Below are positions 24,375 to 35,021 of a stretch of DNA of 64,000 nucleotides, in pieces. The notes below the pieces were generated by a model that did no database searches, had not been told where the DNA came from, and worked only from the letters and a program-made list of their open reading frames with translations. Numbering within the stretch: position 1 is the stretch's first letter; each line of letters opens with the position of its first letter. The DNA lies in NCBI GenBank assembly GCA_900073065.1, contig FJOG01000001.1, positions 2,264,439 through 2,328,438 on the forward strand, written 5' to 3'. A program made the position numbers and the translations under genes. The stretch is from Phialocephala subalpina (Eukaryota > Ascomycota > Leotiomycetes > Helotiales > Mollisiaceae).

Positions 24375-24760
24375 TTTGGAGTTTATAATGGAGAAAGAAG
24401 GAACGGGAAGATGATGGACAAAATGTAGGAAGACATTTGGATAGCGAGTAGGGGGGGCATCATTCTTATCTCCATGATAATAGGTACTTCTGTACCAATG
24501 ACCTTGAGATTTGGTAGAGATTATCGGTGGTTTGCACGTTTTGGGACTGCCTTGCAGAGCTCATGTGGGATCAGGGTCTTGACGATAGGGGAAGACGCAC
24601 GTCTCGACTGTTGAAATCGAGGAAAAGCTGCGAGGGAACGGCCTGCGTGTAATCCATCGTGCGCCCTTGGTGTAATATATGGATAACACACAGGTCATAT
24701 TACCCTGAGTTGTATCGTGGTACATTGCAGCTGTAGTGTAAATCATTGAAAAGCCCCCCA
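24375..24760. other. Intergenic between two P450 loci
   Basis: Former promoter region of the P450 pseudogene and 3' flank of the intact CYP504 gene. No feature is recognised. Confidence 0.55.
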
Positions 24761-26490
24761 TTACGCTTCAACAGCTTTGAACTCCTTCAGAGCTTTCTCC
24801 AAGGCCTGTACACTTCGAGGAATAAATCTTGCCTTGTACCTTTGTGGCATTGCCACCAGGCTGGTTGGGTCCGAATTACCGGAAACTGGATGACAGTCGA
24901 TATCGTCGAACTTCTGAATCTCAAAAGCATTGAGCATGCGGATGAAAACGACATATAGCTCTCGATTTGCGAGGAGAGAACCAGCACACATTCTGTACCC
25001 CATACCATATGTGAACATGGGGGCTTCTGGTTGCTCGATCCATCTTTCGGGGCGGAAGACTTCAGGGTCATGCCATACTGCCGAATCTGCATAATGTTAG
25101 TAACTTGTAAGGAGATGACAACGATAAGAGAAGTGCATACCCATATTGCAGGCCCACGCATTCAAAAAGTACACGGTGCCTTTGGGTATCACGACGCCGT
25201 TATAAGTCACGTCCTTGATTGATACCCGCGGCAAAGCCAGTCGGAGAACAGTGAAGTATCTGGATTGTTAGTAGTATTTCAACCTGGGATCGTAAGATTT
25301 CGTGCCTACCTCAGACATTCGCGCACAAGAGCAACAATGTACTGGCATTTCTGATCATCCAAGGCATCGCAAAGTGGCTGCTCAGCCGAATAGAACTCTG
25401 AAATTGCCTTCCATGCCTTTTCCTGGATGTCTTCCCGTTGTGCCAGATAAGCAATGCTCCATTGCAGTAAAGTCGTGATGGTATCCAAGCCGCCAGACAA
25501 CATGGTCAAGCTAATCGAAGTAAGTTCTTCGCTGTTCAATTTCGCTTCTTCGTCTAGTATGACATTTGCTTGAATGCACGGAGAATGAGTCCCTTTCTCC
25601 ATTCGGTCCTCTAAGCCCTTGTTGAGAACCTTCAGGTAAACATCCCTTCGGTCTCGCATCTCGCCTGCTTTCTTTGATCCGAAACTGAAAGGGTTGAGTC
25701 GTAACAGCGGGACGTAGTCTTGTAGATTGCCCGTAGTGCTTCGGAACCTGCTGACCTCTTCTTCTACATGTGTGATCTCTTCGAAGAGAGCGTTCTCTTG
25801 GTTGTCCATTCTTATTCCCCAGTTCAGCGTGAGGGCAAGGGAGAGCGATAGCCGTTGTATGCATGGCATAGGATCGACTGGTTCCGCCCCTCCTTTGCCA
25901 TATCTCAACAGCTCCGAGACAAAGTCCTTGCTCTCGAGGTCGAGGTGGGGAATGTAGGTCTGAATTGAAGGACGATTCAGTGCTGAAGCGGCGCCCTTTC
26001 TTCTTCTCTTGAGCGAGTCACTGTAAGGAGATGTGCCTATCGTGGTCCCTGCGGTGTTCGAAAGTACCTAGAACCCTGTCAGCTCGAATCTTAAGCTGAA
26101 ATTGCGGAAGTGAAGAAATACCTTATGAAAAGTATAGAACTCGGGCCTTGAGCTCAGCGCTTGAGCATGCTGTCCGAATAACACTTTTGCTGACGCCGCT
26201 GAATTTACAACCACCACAGGAATGTTTCCTAATTGTATTTGATACACCTCACCATGCGTGCGTGCCCATTGTCGGTACTTCTCTGCAGCATTTGTCCTGA
26301 TGTCGTACAGGTTGCCTATCAATGGCAGTCCACTCGGGCCCTTCAATCCCGGTACTCGTGCTTGCCTGCGGACGACTTCATTTGTAATAACATATAGAAT
26401 TGGTATTGCTATCGCCGCCCAAGCAAGGAACTGGATTGGTTGCTCAATAGCGTAAGTCTGAGTCAGATGGAAGATATCGATGATAGCCAT
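24761..26490 (-). CDS. Cytochrome P450, CYP504 type (phenylacetate 2-hydroxylase-like)
   Basis: Exons are 26490-26122, 26067-25310, 25259-25141 and 25086-24761; introns are 54, 50 and 54 bp, and the protein has 523 residues. The start at 26490 gives an N-terminal membrane anchor (PIQFLAWAAIAIPILYVI) and the Pro-rich hinge KGPSGLPLIGN. The I-helix (LTMLSGGLDTITTLLQW), K-helix ECLRYF, PERW motif and heme loop (FTYGMGYRMCAGSLLANRE) are intact. These segments closely match the CYP504 group, which hydroxylates phenylacetate or 3-/4-hydroxyphenylacetate at the start of the homogentisate route. It is anchored in the ER. The exact substrate is inference. It lies next to the broken P450 and near an aromatic FAD hydroxylase, consistent with an aromatic-degradation neighbourhood. 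Confidence 0.9.
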
Positions 26491-27037
26491 TATGTGAGAT
26501 GTATCTTACGTGAATGATGCAGAAGATGAGAAGGAGCAAAAAAGGTAACAGATCGAGGAGAGAGTGAAGTTATTGAATAGAGAGAAAATCATGCAAGTCT
26601 CACGTTGGATGAGCTTGAACTGGATGGAATGCGGAACTGCCGACCCTTGCGAACGATATGGGGTCGCGGGGTAACTTTCGGTATGGGGGTGCATAGCGGG
26701 GAAATTCCGCTCACTTTTGTCCAAAATTCCCGCCCTTCTCGATCTCCCTCCAACTCTCCATTCCATGGCCTCAAGTAGACGTGGTTTCATATGAGCCTTG
26801 TGAAAGATACGGAGGGGAGGTGGCGGACGGTTCCGCAGATCTGGAGCCATGATGGACTTCGTGGAAGCAATGCCCGACCCTTCATTGGTTGATGCAACTG
26901 CTCCTTAAAATACCTACGATACTCGACTTCTTTCTGATGAATGTCGCGGGTAAGTTGAGATAACCGGAAGTTCGCCGGGCAAACAAATGAAGAAGAAAAG
27001 ATATGGGATTCGCTGTATGTTCCATTTTGACAGCTGT
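26491..27037. other. CYP504 upstream region
   Basis: Promoter side of CYP504 (-) and 3' flank of the M20 amidohydrolase (-). An ORF on the minus strand (26506-26850) is low-complexity at its 3' end and has no domain. Confidence 0.55.
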
Positions 27038-28363
27038 CTACGGAATGGAGCCATCCTTGATACCCTCGTCGTACCGCAGAACAGCTCCTAGTAACACCTG
27101 GGCCCCTAGAGAACAATCTTCTGGGGATGTGTACTCCGCCGGGTTATGACTTATTCCGTCTTTCGAGGGAACAAATATCATGGATGACTTGACAACCTTG
27201 CTTGTCCAAGCTGCATCATGCCCTGCTCCGCTCTTCATCTCCATAATCTTGGATGTCCCTACCTCAGAGATAGCTGAAGAACGGACAGCCTCGATACAGT
27301 CTTTGTGAAAGATACTCTCTGGCAAGCCCCATGTTCGAATGACCTCGTAGCTTGTTTTGTTGGCCTCTGAGGCTACAATGTCTTCGAACTTCTTGAAGAT
27401 TGCTGTGGAAAGCTCCTCGACCATGCTGTCAGTCGAACAACGTACATCGATGATAAATTCGACTCCGCTGGGAATTGTAGCCTGGCTCTGGGTATCATTG
27501 GAAATGACTCCCACAGTAGCGACACCCAAGCCTGTAGACCTCGCCGTATCATTAACAGCCGTGATCAACCTCGAGGCCGTCACCAAAGCATCAGATCTTC
27601 CCTGCATTGGAGTTGTTCCAGAATGTCCCTCCACTCCCGAGACTTTCACACGGAACCACTTCATGCCTTGTACAGAAGTTACAACGCCGACTTTCATATC
27701 GGATGCTTCTAGAATAGGTCCTTGCTCGATGTGAAGTTCAAAGTAGGCTTCGAGGCCATTTTCTCTGTAATCTGCAGGTGTTGGGCCAAGGTAGCCTGTC
27801 TCTTCAAGTGCCTGTTTCATCGATATGCCATCCAAGTCCTTAATGTCCCAACAAGCTTGAAGTCCCGTTGCCGATTCTGTACTCCAAACTCCAGAACACA
27901 TCATTGCTCCAGGAAAGCGTGCTCCTTCCTCGTTCGTCCAATCGATCAGGGTTATTGAACATTCGGTTTGTATATTATGATCATTGAGCGTGCGAAGGAC
28001 TTCTAGGGCGGCTTGAACTCCGAGAATGCCATCATATCGTCCTCCGGCTGGTTGTGTGTCCAAATGACTGCCCATTGCAATTGGTTTCCGAGTTTTCGAA
28101 GTCCCTGCTCGGGTCGCGAATATGTTTCCCTGTGACACATTAGCATCCTCGTTTTCATCCGCGGAGGGAGAACGTACCATCTGATCAATCTTCACCTCGC
28201 ATCCTAATGCCTTGCATTCTGCCACCAGCCAGTCTCGAACCTCTCTGTCTTCCTGGCTGAGTGCTAGTCTGCGCATTCCCGTTGAATTCGAGAGAGCACC
28301 CCATGTTGTGCAGGTTGATTGCAGAGTCTCGTTGAGCCGTTTGCCATTGATTCGGAGCGTCAT
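27038..28363 (-). CDS. M20-type N-carbamoyl amidohydrolase (beta-ureidopropionase/allantoate amidohydrolase-like)
   Basis: Exons are 28363-28178 and 28129-27038, giving 425 residues. The 48-bp intron (GTACGT...GTGTCACAG) is a multiple of three without a stop. The frame therefore reads through it, but splicing restores the family sequence VKIDQM|GNIFATRAG. Di-metal site elements are GSHLDTQPAGGRYDG, NEEGARFP and ELHIEQGPILE. The lid and dimer domain follow (GVEGHSGTTPMQGR). Such enzymes cleave N-carbamoyl-beta-alanine, N-carbamoyl-amino acids or allantoate. The fungal PYD3-type enzyme belongs here. With a dihydropyrimidinase in the same block, the pyrimidine role is the best guess. It is divergently oriented to the arylamine N-acetyltransferase. 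Confidence 0.87.
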   Translation of the reverse strand: MTLRINGKRLNETLQSTCTTWGALSNSTGMRRLALSQEDREVRDWLVAECKALGCEVKIDQMVRSPSADENEDANVSQGNIFATRAGTSKTRKPIAMGSHLDTQPAGGRYDGILGVQAALEVLRTLNDHNIQTECSITLIDWTNEEGARFPGAMMCSGVWSTESATGLQACWDIKDLDGISMKQALEETGYLGPTPADYRENGLEAYFELHIEQGPILEASDMKVGVVTSVQGMKWFRVKVSGVEGHSGTTPMQGRSDALVTASRLITAVNDTARSTGLGVATVGVISNDTQSQATIPSGVEFIIDVRCSTDSMVEELSTAIFKKFEDIVASEANKTSYEVIRTWGLPESIFHKDCIEAVRSSAISEVGTSKIMEMKSGAGHDAAWTSKVVKSSMIFVPSKDGISHNPAEYTSPEDCSLGAQVLLGAVLRYDEGIKDGSIP

Positions 28364-29065
28364 CGTGTCTTAATTTGGAGGAATAGTGTAGACAGTGTCA
28401 AGTGATCTGTCCCAGGAAGAGTAGGGACATTGAGTCATGGTGTTGTCGCGGTTGTCGAAGGGTGGGATGCTGGCGGGCTGTTACCGTTTGTGAGGTATAA
28501 TTTGCAATCTGAAGCAGTGTTTTCCGCTCCTCGAGATACTGATCATAACGAACTTTCAGACTCACATGCCGATGCCTGCATCTTGAGCGCCGCCATCATT
28601 TCTGGTGCGCGTTCTGATTTCTGGAAGTCCAAGATTTTGCGGGTCTTTTTGGTGTTGACATTCACGATGCAACCCCTAGTTCTTCAGGCGGTCCATCGCG
28701 GCCGACCTCAAACCTCTTCCTCGTCCATGATATGAGACGTGCATGACTCCTTCACGCGAAAGTTGCGTACTTTCAGAATCTGCGATTGATAGCCAGGGGC
28801 ATTGTATTGTTCCGTACCCATACTTCTTGTCTTAATGTCATCATGATCTCATAACACGGGGCACGGCTGGCGGATATTGATTATTGTTGGTTATCGGCCT
28901 TCGCTCCTTGGGAGGAAGAAGAATCTAAATCTTCAGCAGGTGCTGTTTGAAACGATACTCTGAGTTCAGGCCCAGCCCTTTTGGAACAACAATGTATGTC
29001 CCACGTACAGCTATTGCAACAAACATTAACTCTGGTGTACCAGAGTATAAAGTTTAGCCTAGAAG
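28364..29065. other. Divergent promoter region (amidohydrolase/NAT)
   Basis: 702 bp between the starts of the M20 amidohydrolase (-) and the NAT gene (+). It probably serves both promoters. It contains a palindrome next to the NAT start (separate entry). ORF 28430-28735 has no recognisable content. Confidence 0.6.
29029..29046 (+). promoter_or_regulatory. 18-bp near-perfect palindrome before NAT start
   Basis: ACTCTGGTGTACCAGAGT is two perfect 8-bp arms with a 2-bp spacer. It is followed immediately by TATAAAG and lies 20 bp before the ATG at 29066. It could be a dimeric regulator site or a leader hairpin. The arms are long enough to be notable; the function is inference. Confidence 0.45.
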
Positions 29066-30035
29066 ATGTCTGGCAGTCACGACCTGCCGCCGTACAATCA
29101 AGCACAAGTTGAAGCTTACCTGTCTCGCATTTCACTCCCCGAAAGCGGACGCCCCAAAGACAGACTCTTATACCTATCTACTCTTCAGAAGTACCATCTT
29201 ACTGCAGTCCCATTTGAGAACCTAAGCTTGCATTATTCTAAGGGGCACACGAACTCGTTAAATAAGGATGACCTGTACGAGAAGATAGTGATTCGCAGGA
29301 AGGGCGGGTATTGCTTCGAGAGTAATGGCTTCTTTGGGTTGATGCTGCGAAGTTTAGGCTTCGATATTGTCTCTGTTGGTGCTAGAGTGACACTTGTCAA
29401 TCCTGTTGCTGGATGGTCAGTTGTTGCTCACTGTCATCCCTCTTCTCCAGTCATATGTTGCTAACTATTCTAGGGACCATCACGTCAACCTTGTGTCTAT
29501 CGCTGGCACAACCTATCTAGTAGACGTGGCATTTGGAGGATCATGCCCAACTCGTCCAATGCCGCTGCTTGACAACCACATCTCGAGCTGGGGCATGACG
29601 GCCGCTGAAACTAGATTGACATTTCAGCCCCCTTCAAATCCCATCGTTCAAGGCCTCTGGGCCTTGGAGCACCGAAAGTCGCCTTCGGAGAAGTGGACGC
29701 CATGTTATACATTCGCTATGACTGAATTCAACCCCAAGGATTTTGAGATAATGAATTATGCTGTCTGTACTCGAAAGACTAGCTTCTGGACCTACAGTAT
29801 CATTTGCATGAAGATGATTCTAGACGGCGGCGATATCATCGGCATCTTGGCTCTCGAGGGCGGCAGACTGAAAAGACGGATACGCGCTGAATCAAAGACA
29901 CTGAGGGAGTGTGCTAATGAGGACGACAGAGTCACTGTACTGAATGAATACTTCGGGATCCAGTTGACCAATGCAGAGCGGAATGCTATCTTGGGCACTG
30001 TCACCCAGCTGAAGGGAGAATTTTCTGCATCATGA
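29066..30035 (+). CDS. Arylamine N-acetyltransferase (NAT)
   Basis: Transfers an acyl group (acetyl, or malonyl in some fungal members) from CoA to arylamines. Exons are 29066-29415 and 29474-30035, separated by a 58-bp intron (GTCAGT...CTATTCTAG); the protein has 303 residues, normal length for the family. The catalytic Cys-His-Asp triad is visible: Cys83 in RKGGYCFESNGFF, His120 in DHHVNLVSI and Asp134 in YLVDVAFGG. The N-terminal helical segment AVPFENLSLHY is typical. No targeting signal is seen. In other fungi these enzymes detoxify arylamines, including plant benzoxazolinone products; that role here is inference. The start context is aagATGTC. Confidence 0.9.
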
Positions 30036-31263
30036 AAGAGCCGTCATCTGACCGCCTCAGCGGTTTCAATATCCCAAATTAGGTCTCCCGAAAGGTCAGG
30101 CAAAGCTGAAGCTAAGATACTTTATCCGGGTTGGCTTGATGATATTAGTCAAGGGAATTCTAGGCAAGACTGAGAGGTTGAAAACACTGCTTCAGAAATA
30201 GGCAGGCTATTGGAAGTGACAGGGCTGATCTCCTCTGTTGCCTTTTGAGTCGGCGGCGGCGTCGCTGTGGCAGATCTGAGAAGTTATGATTAATAGCTTA
30301 GATGGCTGGATGCCGAAATCGATTTCATTTTGGATCCCATTTGTGTTAGATGGACCCACACTCGGAAAGCAAAGGTCCTGGGCTTCAATCTATCACGCGT
30401 GGCACGCAGAAACCTGTTTATACGTGTTTCATTGGCATGATCTCACCAAACTCTTCTCGAGCTGTCAACTTACCATCCAATGCTTCTAAAGGTTGATGAG
30501 TATCAAGGCCCCATGAAGATCTGAGCATAACGCTCTGCCTACCAATACCCCAAATGTCTGGGACATCGAGTTCTCGTCAACAGATTGGTAGATGGGTGTC
30601 TCCCTCACTGCAGATCGACTTCTCAAGAGACCTCTTCATTTCACCTCAACTTTTTGTTCATCTATGCTCCTCTCTCCTCGAGTGTCAGTCACCTCTGTCA
30701 TTTCCTCCTTTATGTGTTTCGTCCCGAGTCTCGGTATAAACGAAGGGTAAGATTGCACTGCATGCTTCCGTCGCCACTCCCGTTTGGTCTCGGCACATTC
30801 TAAATCTACGCAAGATCCGGAGGCCGTCTCCGGCGTGTTCACTTCTGTATGAACAACTCGTTAGATTGTGGCCTTTCAGATTGGTGAAGTATCATTTGGT
30901 GGTCAAGATCCCGAATGGTTTTTAAGACTCGATCTCTCTAAAACACTGTCTTGTGCCAAAGTTGGCATGGAATGAGAAAACCCAAGCCCTTCACATGCTG
31001 GCGTCCCTGACCTCGCCATGTTCATTATAATAAGCAAATTATAAGACGTCGCTAGCTTTTCTGGGCTCTTCGGAGGCTTGAAGTGGATATGTTTAATATT
31101 TCCAAGTGAAGTGCATCCAATGCGTCCCGATTCTCCTGATGAGGTTGGACCATCTCCAGCATATATAAGTTCTTAGCAGTGCTTTCCAGTCCACTCATCC
31201 CCATCCTCATTCCTGTATCCAACTTCTTCATTCAGTCTTTACCACTTACCCCAGTCATTCATT
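30036..31263. other. Intergenic, promoter of secreted protein gene
   Basis: 1.2 kb with no ORF of merit. The 3' part is the promoter and leader of the secreted protein at 31264, with a TATA box and pyrimidine-rich leader. Confidence 0.6.
31161..31168 (+). promoter_or_regulatory. TATA box
   Basis: ATATATAA lies about 100 bp before the ATG at 31264, followed by a C/T-rich leader (CCACTCATCCCC...CTTCTTCATTC). This is the usual layout of a strongly expressed fungal secreted-protein promoter. Confidence 0.5.
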
Positions 31264-32385
31264 ATGAAGTTCATTGCGGGTTTGTTCTTGGGTGCAGGGC
31301 TTGCCTCAGCAATGCCTCAACCTTCTTCCGACTCTTGGTCACTCTCAAAGCGTAATCCTGCACCAGCAGACACCTTGTTCGACCGATCACTCCCTACTGT
31401 AAGTTACCGAGTCCTCGTCCGGATGCAGAGGGCGCTAATGATTGATGCAGTGCGCCCACGACAACCTTTTCCGCATTTTCCTCGATGCTCGATACAGTTC
31501 AAGCGCCAGTGCATTCTGTAGCACATACATCACTTCGACCAGCGTTTCGACAATAGTTCCACTAGCAACCTACACTGTGACTGCCAGGACGACTGATGCA
31601 ACTGCATTTTCAACTGTTGTCGTGTATGCTCTTCCTTTCTTTTGTTAGTCTGCGGCATCGCTAACGGAATATTAGCATGGCCACGAAGACATCGACGACT
31701 CTAGCTCCCGATGCAACAATCACCATCAGTCCCAATCCCGCGAAGCGTCAAGTGTTGCCCGGCTGTCCAGGAAAAGCTGGCACCTATCCTCCCGACCGAA
31801 TCAGTAGCGCCTGTTCGTGCTTGGTGACTCCAGCGGTCATCATTAGCTCTACGACCACAGCTTCCGTTTCAACTGTCACTGTTGCTGTAAGTGCCTCGTT
31901 CTATCTCCCTGTTGAGAAGTACTAATTTGCATCTAGTCAACACTCCATGTCACAAAACAAGCTACCACCACACAGACAAGCACGACCGTTGTGGTACGCC
32001 CTCCATCTCCTCCTTTCAAGAAGCATATCCTAACCAGATTCTACAGGATGTGACCGGTCCTCCAACTGCTGTAGTCACCATTCAGAGCAGTTCTGTACTC
32101 CCCACCGGCCCCGCTTGGTATTGCACTGCAACCTCGGGAGTCTTTACGGTTAGTGATGGGGGTGCTTACTATGTTGCTGATTGCGCAACTTCCTTCATCG
32201 GAACGGGCACTCCTCAGTTTTTGTATACAGAAGCGTCCTACCAGGCTTGTGCGGATGCTTGTTCTAAGGATGGCAACTGCTATGCGTTCTCATTCCAGTT
32301 CAACGCGGCTAGTAACAACTGCTATGGTTTCGTCGATGGTGGGATTGGTGGAACTAATACCAACGTGGACAGTGGTATCTTCTAA
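31264..32385 (+). CDS. Secreted Ser/Thr-rich, Cys-containing protein with PAN/Apple-like C-terminus
   Basis: Exons are 31264-31398, 31451-31623, 31676-31886, 31937-31993 and 32047-32385; all introns are 50-53 bp, and the protein has 304 residues. The signal peptide is MKFIAGLFLGAGLASAMPQ, followed by a possible KR processing site. Exon 2 begins CAHDNLFRIFLD, a recurrent fungal secreted motif, then a Thr/Ser/Val-rich stalk suited to O-glycosylation. The last exon has paired cysteines (YQACADACSKDGNCYAFSF), similar to PAN/WSC-type modules that bind carbohydrate or protein. It is probably secreted or wall-associated. No enzymatic motif and no GPI tail are seen. Function is unknown. Confidence 0.8.
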
Positions 32386-33095
32386 GGTCATGATCTTTCA
32401 AGATCGATGGTGGGCTGGAGCATGAAGGAATGGACGCGCGAAGGTTGTAGGAGGAGTGCAGAAAGGGAATAGTGTTACTTTATCATTCGTCGACCTTCTC
32501 GATGGGAAGATCTCTAATTTTGTTTCCTTGGGAATATTGGATCAGTTATTACATTGCAGATATGGAAAGCAAATATATCTTATTAACTAAATCCTTGGCA
32601 TGACCCCTCTTTCGCAGGTGACTTTGAAGTGTATGCATCAACTGGAAGGAAGATTAGGAGGGGGGCTGATACCATACATTGAAACGGGTGCCTAGCAGCA
32701 GTTGATAAATGCCTGTCAAGATATATTTCTCCGTCACTGGGTGAAGTGTGAGTTCGGAATGCCTTCCATTCTCGGCACACCTTCCTTCCCAGCCCTCGAT
32801 TTCTCCGAACGTTCTTGCCCAACAAAATTGTGAACTCAAAACGGAAATCCTGGAGGTCATCCAAAGGTGGGGGCTCCTTCCTTCCAGGCCATTAGCCGTG
32901 GGTCGCCGAATATTTCTAATTGAAGCTGTTGATTCGATGGGGTTCATTTGCCGGCTGCCCCAAAGTGGGGAAGACTTGAGACTTTCCACTCCGCAGTTGG
33001 GGGACCCTGTAGACCATTTCCTTGGTAACGGTATAATTGACACCGAGATCGCAACTCCATTTTTCTCTCTCATTTGTGTACCTGTGATCGTCAAC
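32386..33095. other. Lactate dehydrogenase upstream region
   Basis: 3' flank of the secreted protein and promoter of the next gene. ORFs on both strands (32583-33325) overlap the promoter and show no domain. Confidence 0.55.
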
Positions 33096-34715
33096 ATGGC
33101 GAAAATATTCGATGCAGCAGAAGGTATGCAGGTAATTTCTGCAGAGTGGAGTGTGCTAATTGGGTACGAACAGTTGCGAAGCACAACACGCCAGAGGACT
33201 GCTGGGTGTGTTTGTACGGGGACGTATGGGATGTCACAGAGTTTCTGCCCGGCCATCCAGGAGGATCCAAGATAATTCTGCAGCTGGCCGGTCGAGATGC
33301 TACGGAAGACTACGATCCTATACATCCCCCGGGAACACTAGAAGGGAATCTGAAGCCAGAAGCAAAGCTGGGGAAGATTGATCCCGCTACTATACCGTTA
33401 GCAAAGCCAGATGATGCAGAGAAGGAACAAGAGAAGGAGGGTCCGCCGGATATGCAGAGCCTGTTGAATCTGGACGAGATTGAGGAGGTGGCTACGAAGC
33501 AGGTTTCGAAGAAGTGTTGGGCATACTATTATTCCGCTGCAGACGACCTAATATCGAAGAGTTTCAACAATCTTGTATATAAGCAGATTCTCCTCCGGCC
33601 AAGGGTCTTCGTCGATTGTACGCGGTGCGACACTTCTACCTCACTTCTAGGACACAAGGTTGGGATCCCACTATACGTTTCTCCAGCAGCAATGGCGAGG
33701 TTGGCACATCCTGACGGGGAACATGGTATTGCACAAGGAATCAGCACATTCGGGGCTTTGCAGATTGTGTCAAACAATGCATCTATGACACCAGAACAAA
33801 TCGTGGAGGGGTCATTACCAGGGCAAATATTTGGATGGCAATTATATGTGCAAAATGATAGGAAGAAGAGTGAGGATATGCTGGTACGGATCAATAAGAT
33901 GTCGGACAAATACAAGTTTATCTGTTTGACTCTCGATGCTCCTGTTCCTGGCAAGAGGGAGCATGATGAAAAGCAGCAGACCGTTGGAGCCTCTCTTCCT
34001 GTATCATCCTCGATCAAAGAGGCAGGTGGCAAGCCTGGTGGAGGCGGTGTTGGGCAACAGCTTTTCTGGGGAACTGCCGCCGATTTGACTTGGGAGAGCA
34101 CTTTGCCTTGGTTGGCCAAGCACACTAAACTACCTATTGTACTAAAGGGCCTGCAAACTCACGAAGATGCATACTTAGCTGCACAGTATGCTCCGCAAGT
34201 CAAGGCGATTATTCTATCAAATCACGGTGGTAGGGCTCTTGATACAGCCCCGCCTGCTGTACATACACTTCTTGAGATCCGGAAGTATTGCCCGGAAGTC
34301 TTCAGCAGAATCGAGGTTTGGGTCGATGGAGGTATTAAGAGAGGCACAGATGTTGTCAAGGCACTTTGTTTGGGCGCAAAGGCGGTTGGTGTTGGGCGTC
34401 CAGCGTTATTTGGACTCGGTGCTGGTGGTACAGAAGGTGTTCACAGAACATTTGAGAGTAAGCTTTTCAACCCTTGCTTTTGGTCCAAGTGCTAATCACT
34501 TCGTAGTCCTCAAGGCAGAAACGGAGACGTGTATGAGGCTTCTTGGAGTCGAGAAGGTCAGCAAGCTAGGTCCTAAGCACGTAGGTTAAACCTGGTCCTC
34601 TTAATGGAAGCGTTTTAATCCCCTCTAGATAAACTCACGAGCTGTTGAAAGGGATATTTATGATGGGCACGCAGGATTAGAGAAGCTTGGATTGTGGGTG
34701 AAGGCAAATCTTTAG
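33096..34715 (+). CDS. Cytochrome b2-type L-lactate dehydrogenase (FMN)
   Basis: Oxidises L-lactate (or a related 2-hydroxy acid) with FMN and a cytochrome b5-like domain. Exons are 33096-33123, 33174-34457, 34507-34580 and 34629-34715, giving 490 residues. The short first exon MAKIFDAAE joins [12 protein letters not shown], which settles the start. Heme ligands lie in [10 protein letters not shown] and [12 protein letters not shown]-domain motifs are [54 protein letters not shown] and [17 protein letters not shown]. There is no mitochondrial presequence, unlike yeast Cyb2, so a cytosolic flavocytochrome is likely. Substrate specificity within the 2-hydroxy-acid dehydrogenase family is not fixed by sequence. 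Confidence 0.9.
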
Positions 34716-35021
34716 AAAGTGCAAGGTAATGCAACGAAGATCAGCAAACTTGTCTTCTTCCCTCGGCTCGTTACCTTGGGCTTCTTGCCTTTTTGCTTTC
34801 AGTGGGCAAATTACCGATTTCAAGTGAAGACTGGACTTTTAAATTGATACAAGCGTCGCTAGTGGTAAATTTGTCAACACATCAGGGCGCGCGCGATCTC
34901 TCAGTTCGACACGCAACCGCAACCGCAACCGCAAACACTTTTCTCTTGCGCAACACTTTACGAAACCCACGCGTCCAGACCCGAGAAAACTTCAATATAA
35001 CTTCGCACAACGTCTGCTAAC
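34716..35021. other. Intergenic with short hexamer repeat
   Basis: 306 bp between two plus-strand genes. A GC patch (GGCGCGCGCG) and three and a half CAACCG hexamers (about 34914-34935) sit in the probable leader of the next gene. Confidence 0.55.

Noticed and set aside
9063..30035. Secondary-metabolite gene cluster
   Set aside because: Oxidoreductases and an acyltransferase are present, but no polyketide synthase, NRPS, terpene synthase or cluster-type transcription factor; content fits catabolism better.
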